From assembly GCA_946403315.1 (NCBI GenBank), contig CAMIZK010000013.1, positions 1 to 35,536 on the forward strand: 35,536 bases of DNA, given 5' to 3'. Source of the stretch: an uncultured Bacteroidales bacterium (GTDB lineage Bacteria > Bacteroidota > Bacteroidia > Bacteroidales > Paludibacteraceae). The number at the start of each line of letters is the position of its first letter. The stretch's first letter is position 1. This document shows positions 31,215-35,536 of the stretch, in pieces. The notes below the pieces were generated by a model. The model did no database searches. It was not told the origin of the DNA and was given only the letters and a program-made list of their open reading frames with translations. A program made the translations under genes and the position numbers.

Positions 31215-31713
31215 GTACCAATTTTTTCCTCGTTCGCGAGGTGTTACACAGGAAATTCAAGATATTATCAATAGTTTTAAGGCTATTGAAAACCAAATTG
31301 ATTCCGAAACAAGTGAACTTAAATCCAATGAAGTTCTCCAAATAGTGCGTCCATATCTGGAGCAGTTGCAATACACAGTAGAAACGGGGAAAGGAGTCAA
31401 TGAGAAAATAGACGTGCCGGTACTTTTTGGTCAAGATAACAAGATAGACAAGTCTTTCTATGCCGATGCTTTAAGTGCAGATGGACGCATTGTTGTCGAG
31501 GTAGAAGCCGGACGCGCAACAGAGAATAATCAATTTCTCAAAGACTTATTTGAGGCATGTATGATGTTTGATGTGGAATATTTAGTACTTGCTGTGCGCA
31601 ATGTATATCGCACGCATTATGATTTCGACAGAGTATATAGTTTCTTAGAAACGCTATACATTTCTAACAGACTTCACCTTCCACTTAAAGGGATTTTATT
31701 AATTGGCTATTAA
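31207..31713 (+). CDS. hypothetical protein, possible PD-(D/E)XK nuclease-like (cassette ORF 2)
   Basis: 168 aa; ADALSADGRIVVEVEAGRATENNQFLKDLFEACMMFDVEYLVLAVRN. Confidence 0.6.
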   Translation: MIKYQFFPRSRGVTQEIQDIINSFKAIENQIDSETSELKSNEVLQIVRPYLEQLQYTVETGKGVNEKIDVPVLFGQDNKIDKSFYADALSADGRIVVEVEAGRATENNQFLKDLFEACMMFDVEYLVLAVRNVYRTHYDFDRVYSFLETLYISNRLHLPLKGILLIGY

Positions 31714-31725
31714 ATCGAATCAACA

Positions 31726-32577
31726 ATGAAAGACGAAATAGTTTTATACCAGCCGAATGAGACCATCCAACTTGAAGTCCATTTGAAAGATGAAACCGTG
31801 TGGCTCACCCAGCAGCAAATAGCAGATTTGTTTGGTGTAAAGCAGCCTGCGATTTCAAAACACATCGCAAACATCTATAAATCAGGTGAATTGGACGAAG
31901 AGGGCACGTATTCCATTTTGGAATATATGGGGCATGACGGCAAGCAGCTCTATACGACTAAGGCGTATAATCTGGATATGATTTTATCCGTTGGCTACAG
32001 AGTAAATAGTACGAATGCAACTCGTTTCCGTCAATGGGCTAATCGCGTCCTAAAAGACTATCTCCTGCGAGGGTACGCATTCAATCAGCGTCTCGCCAAT
32101 ATCGAACACCAAATGGACGAACAGCGAGCAATTCTAGCTACTCACGAGGAAAAGATTGACTTTTTCGTACGAACCTCTTTGCCGCCGGTAGAAGGAATTT
32201 TCTATGATGGAGAGATTTATGAGGCGTATTCGTTTGTGTCCGATCTTATTCGTTCAGCTAAAACGCGAATTGTGCTGATAGATAACTATATCGACGACCG
32301 AGTGCTAACCATGTTGGATAAGCGAAACGATGGCGTAAAAGCAACAATCTACACCAAGAATTTTACCAAACAATTATCGTTGGATATTGAGCAGCACAAT
32401 AAGCAGTTTGCTCCCATTGATGTTGAACCGTTCAACCTTTCTCACGACCGATTTATGATTATTGATGATGTCGTCTATCATATTGGTGCGTCCCTCAAAG
32501 ACCTCGGAAAAGCATGGTTCGCGTTTACCAAGATGAATGATATATCGGCTGAAGAGTTGCTGGGACGAATCAAATAA
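31726..32577 (+). CDS. RhuM family protein with C-terminal PLD-like region
   Basis: VWLTQQQIADLFGVKQPAISKHIANIYKSGEL...NLDMILSVGYRVNSTNATRFRQWA; C-terminal HDRFMIIDDVVYHIGASLKDLGKAWFAF. Confidence 0.9.
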   Translation: MKDEIVLYQPNETIQLEVHLKDETVWLTQQQIADLFGVKQPAISKHIANIYKSGELDEEGTYSILEYMGHDGKQLYTTKAYNLDMILSVGYRVNSTNATRFRQWANRVLKDYLLRGYAFNQRLANIEHQMDEQRAILATHEEKIDFFVRTSLPPVEGIFYDGEIYEAYSFVSDLIRSAKTRIVLIDNYIDDRVLTMLDKRNDGVKATIYTKNFTKQLSLDIEQHNKQFAPIDVEPFNLSHDRFMIIDDVVYHIGASLKDLGKAWFAFTKMNDISAEELLGRIK

Positions 32578-32580
32578 TAA

Positions 32581-33126
32581 TTTAACAAGATACCACAAGA
32601 CCGGAAACGAGTGTTTGTGGTCGGTATTCGTCAGGAACTCAATAAAGCCTGTTTGCTGCCAAACCCCACTACGGAACATCCCATTACGCTTCGGCAGGCA
32701 ATAGGAGACATAAAAGAACAACCTCAATTCTATTCTGAGAAAGATGTAGTAAATCAGCAGTACACAAGTGTCCTAAATCACGATGTCTATAATGGCACAT
32801 ACGATGCTCGTTTCATGGCGCGTAATCGTGTGCGTAGTTGGGATGAGGTTTCGTTTACTATACAGGCACAAGCGAAGAATGAGCCATTACATCCACAAGC
32901 ACCAAAGATGCAGTTTGTGTCTGCTGATAAACGCATATTTGCAAAAGGTTCAGAGCATCTGTATAGACGGTTAAGTGTCAGAGAGTGTGCAAGAATACAA
33001 ACATTTCCGGATAGCTTCCGTTTTGTGTATTCAAACATACTGGATGGCTATAAGATGGTAGGAAATGCCGTTCCACCGCGGTTAGCAGAACAGATAGCAT
33101 TGTGGATTAAGAACACGTTAAAATAA
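32581..33126 (+). pseudogene. C5-cytosine methyltransferase (M.HaeIII-like), C-terminal half only
   Basis: Frame opens right after the RhuM stop: [16 protein letters not shown]...[21 protein letters not shown]...LHPQAP...[21 protein letters not shown]...[15 protein letters not shown]; no N-terminal SAM or PCQ catalytic motifs. Confidence 0.85.
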
Positions 33127-33151
33127 ACAATTAGAATAGAATATAGTAAAA

Positions 33152-33186
33152 GAAAAAACCACATCGGTCTTCACAGAGGGATGTGG
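33152..33186 (-). terminator. rho-independent terminator, minus strand
   Basis: Minus: CCACATC-loop-GATGTGG-TTTTTT. Confidence 0.85.
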
Positions 33187-33259
33187 GGACACTTTACAAA
33201 TTTTAAGTGTAAAATTTATGTATTATGTCACAATTTTACGCAAAGGCTGCGCAAAAAGT
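33152..33259 (-). ncRNA. candidate small non-coding RNA (~108 nt)
   Basis: Consensus promoter at 33264-33295 (minus), canonical terminator at 33152-33186, no ORF between. Confidence 0.55.
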
Positions 33260-33263
33260 TGCG

Positions 33264-33295
33264 CAAAGGTACTACTTTTTTTTGATATGTGCAAA
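33264..33295 (-). promoter_or_regulatory. Bacteroidota-type promoter, minus strand
   Basis: TTTG-N20-TACCTTTG on the minus strand. Confidence 0.7.
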
Positions 33296-33393
33296 TTTTA
33301 TTTGAAAAATGAGTAAAATTTCTACAATTATTTGCATATATTAGAAAAAAAGTGTATCTTTGCAGAAAAATTAACCCTTAATTCTTAAATGTT

Positions 33394-33813
33394 ATGATTG
33401 ACAAGAGATTCTTTCAACTTGGAAAAATTTTATTTTTAGTATTCCTGTTTACAATATGCGGCAAGCCAAGTATGTATGCAGAAACTAAAGAGATGACACT
33501 TCATGTCGGGTATCACTTATGGGGGACTTCGTCCATAGTAGAAATAGCACCGATCAATGATCAAGTTGTAAAATTGGTAGTATTAGATGAACTGAGTTCA
33601 AATAAGTATGTTGTCTATAATACAACGTACTACTACAAAAGGGGGCAAAAAATTTATCGTCAACTCAGTAATTTAACAAATTCGTATTATTTCTTTCCTC
33701 TAGAACAGTATAAGGGAGTTAAAAACCCATCAGATCGTATTATTACAATACAATCATTCGGCTACAATTATATCAATATAAAAATAGAGGAAGTGTCTCA
33801 ATCAGAACAGTAA
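33394..33813 (+). CDS. hypothetical secreted protein
   Basis: Signal peptide MIDKRFFQLGKILFLVFLFTICGKPSMYA; promoter TATCTTTG upstream. Confidence 0.65.
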   Translation: MIDKRFFQLGKILFLVFLFTICGKPSMYAETKEMTLHVGYHLWGTSSIVEIAPINDQVVKLVVLDELSSNKYVVYNTTYYYKRGQKIYRQLSNLTNSYYFFPLEQYKGVKNPSDRIITIQSFGYNYINIKIEEVSQSEQ

Positions 33814-33819
33814 CACATG

Positions 33820-33849
33820 ATGAACCCACATTTTTGTGTGAAAGTGTGA
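33820..33849 (+). repeat. direct repeat, right boundary of island
   Basis: atgaacccacatttttgtgtgaaagtgtga. Confidence 0.85.
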
Positions 33850-33863
33850 AGTGTGTGAAAGTA

Positions 33864-33894
33864 AAAAGTGCCCGGTGATGAGCCGAGCACTTTT
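33864..33894. terminator. bidirectional terminator
   Basis: aaaagtgc-ccggtgatgagccga-gcactttt. Confidence 0.8.
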
Positions 33895-33896
33895 GT

Positions 33897-35536
33897 TTAG
33901 ACTTTACGCCACGTGGTTTCATTAATCTTCTCAATGCGGTTGGTGGCACGCCAACGATTCAGAACCATACTAATGGATGAACCTTTGACGGATTGTCCTT
34001 TACGGGCACGGAGTTTGATGAGGTCTGCAGCAGTAAACTCTTCCGGAAGCGAATCCAGCAATGAACGGACACTACCTTTATCGTTGGAGATTACCTCTAA
34101 TGCACCTGTCAGTTCTTTCTCCATCTGTTCGCCCCAGAGTTCCATCTGATTGCGGAACACATATTCCGCTACCCATTCCGCAAACTGCCCTACAACATCT
34201 GTGTATTGATGGTCTTCCAATAAGTAGCAGAGCATACCTGCACGGAAGCCTATGACTGCTGCACGACGGCGGAGCACATCCATTGCATGACTGTCTGCAT
34301 CGATCGCCTGTTGGCGTTTCTTCTCTAACCAGTCACCAATCACTTCTCCGACCTCCGGACAAACAATAGTGCCTTTCTCTACATCCAATCTGCGTGCCCA
34401 ACGGATGACTTCTTCTTTCTCCTCATCAGAGTAGGGAGCAAAGACAGGGATCTCGGTGAAGGATGTGTCCGGCAGTTGTGCGAAACAAACACGGGTAGCA
34501 AGACCATTCTCCAGATCTTTAAAGAAACGACGGAGCGAGTTCGGAGTGCCAGTAAGCAACAGATTGTAGTACACTTTGATGTGGGCATTGAACGAAGCAT
34601 CACTCATATACGCCTGTCCGTACTCGGCATTATCGAAAGCCAGACGGTAGATATCCGATTTCTGGGACCACACTCCGGCACGTTCACTCTTAACGAGCGT
34701 ATCCATTTCTTCACCGATACCGATGAGATGCTTACCCTCTGCATAGGTCAGTAGTTGCAGCAGTTTCGCAATACTGATAGAGATGCCGTTGTTTCTCGGA
34801 CAAGCGTGCGGATCTTCCGGTTGGTTCTTGGAGTTCTTCGAGGCACGCAAACGCTCTTTATACGCCTGTTCTTTCTCCCGTTCAATTGCATCTTGCTCGT
34901 TGATAGGCGTAAGCAGCAAGTCAATCGGTTTACGGATGAAACTCTTACCCGAAGCAGCCGGAGCCGTGATACAAGAGAAGAACGAAAGCGATTGTTCCTG
35001 ACGATCCAAGTACTCAAAGCGGATATTGGTAGCAAGTGTTCCTAACACCGGTAAAGAGGCAATCACCATCGCCGGACGATAGTCTGCCGGTAGTCTACCG
35101 CACAGGATTTCGAGCAGACGAGGTAGAGGCGGTAATGGTAGAGCCGTAGATCTGTTCTGCGCTTTCTTCTCCACTTCCTCCGGACTCTTGGCATACTCCA
35201 TATCACGCTCACAAACCGCAATGACACCTTCCATGATGTTCGGCATAAAGCTCTTACGAGGACGACCGATAGCGGAAGCGATAACCTGACGACGCTCTTG
35301 TTCTGACAGACCGAAATCCGGCAGCACTTGGAACAACAAATCGGCATTGAAATCGCAGATATACCGCATATAGTTTGCCAGTGTGAAGAATACGGTGTTT
35401 CGTTCTCCCTGTACCGCACCGTCACAGTTACCGGTCGCTAACAATAACTGCTTCACGATATCCTCGTAGGGGATTCCTCGGTACGATAAAGTATTGCGCC
35501 CTTCGGCGATATTCTTATCGCCGCTCTCTTCATGCG
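33897..35536 (-). CDS. DUF3987-type protein (mobile-element associated), N-terminus beyond window
   Basis: Frame stays open to the window edge (HEESGDKNIAEGRNTLSYRGIPYEDIVKQLLLATGNCDGAVQGERN...); P-loop-like TAPAASGKSFIRKPI. Confidence 0.75.
   Translation of the reverse strand, partial: HEESGDKNIAEGRNTLSYRGIPYEDIVKQLLLATGNCDGAVQGERNTVFFTLANYMRYICDFNADLLFQVLPDFGLSEQERRQVIASAIGRPRKSFMPNIMEGVIAVCERDMEYAKSPEEVEKKAQNRSTALPLPPLPRLLEILCGRLPADYRPAMVIASLPVLGTLATNIRFEYLDRQEQSLSFFSCITAPAASGKSFIRKPIDLLLTPINEQDAIEREKEQAYKERLRASKNSKNQPEDPHACPRNNGISISIAKLLQLLTYAEGKHLIGIGEEMDTLVKSERAGVWSQKSDIYRLAFDNAEYGQAYMSDASFNAHIKVYYNLLLTGTPNSLRRFFKDLENGLATRVCFAQLPDTSFTEIPVFAPYSDEEKEEVIRWARRLDVEKGTIVCPEVGEVIGDWLEKKRQQAIDADSHAMDVLRRRAAVIGFRAGMLCYLLEDHQYTDVVGQFAEWVAEYVFRNQMELWGEQMEKELTGALEVISNDKGSVRSLLDSLPEEFTAADLIKLRARKGQSVKGSSISMVLNRWRATNRIEKINETTWRKV

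Overview
Window from a Bacteroidales-type chromosome. Support for the lineage: Bacteroidota promoters of the form TTG-N20-TAnnTTTG, type IX secretion-associated genes, and SerC/SerA and Big_5 lipoprotein neighbours. Most of it (about 1.2-29.8 kb) is housekeeping: OmpH-like, Wzi-like, carboxyltransferase (PycB/OadA-like), serC, serA, CHU_C-type protein, M3 peptidase, YfcE-like phosphoesterase, gldF-like, nupG-like MFS, prfC, pheT, Big_5 lipoprotein, pnuC, DUF4837-like, AraC regulator, glyA, tRNA-Thr(CGT), DUF5103-like, pgi, gpsA, lysS. Three things stand out. (1) Short imperfect tandem repeats of several unit families fill many intergenic spacers and also sit in-frame inside lysS, pheT, the carboxyltransferase and the DUF5103-like gene. 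One family flanks a four-helix-bundle (23S-IVS-family) ORF in inverted orientation. (2) A small AT-rich island (about 29.93-33.85 kb) is bounded by 28/30-identical direct repeats. It contains what looks like a HaeIII-type R-M pair whose middle was replaced by a three-ORF cassette including a RhuM/PLD-like protein. (3) Two orphan leftward promoters drive apparently non-coding, structured transcripts (about 33.15-33.26 kb and 11.70-11.89 kb). All family calls come from reading the translations; no database search was run.
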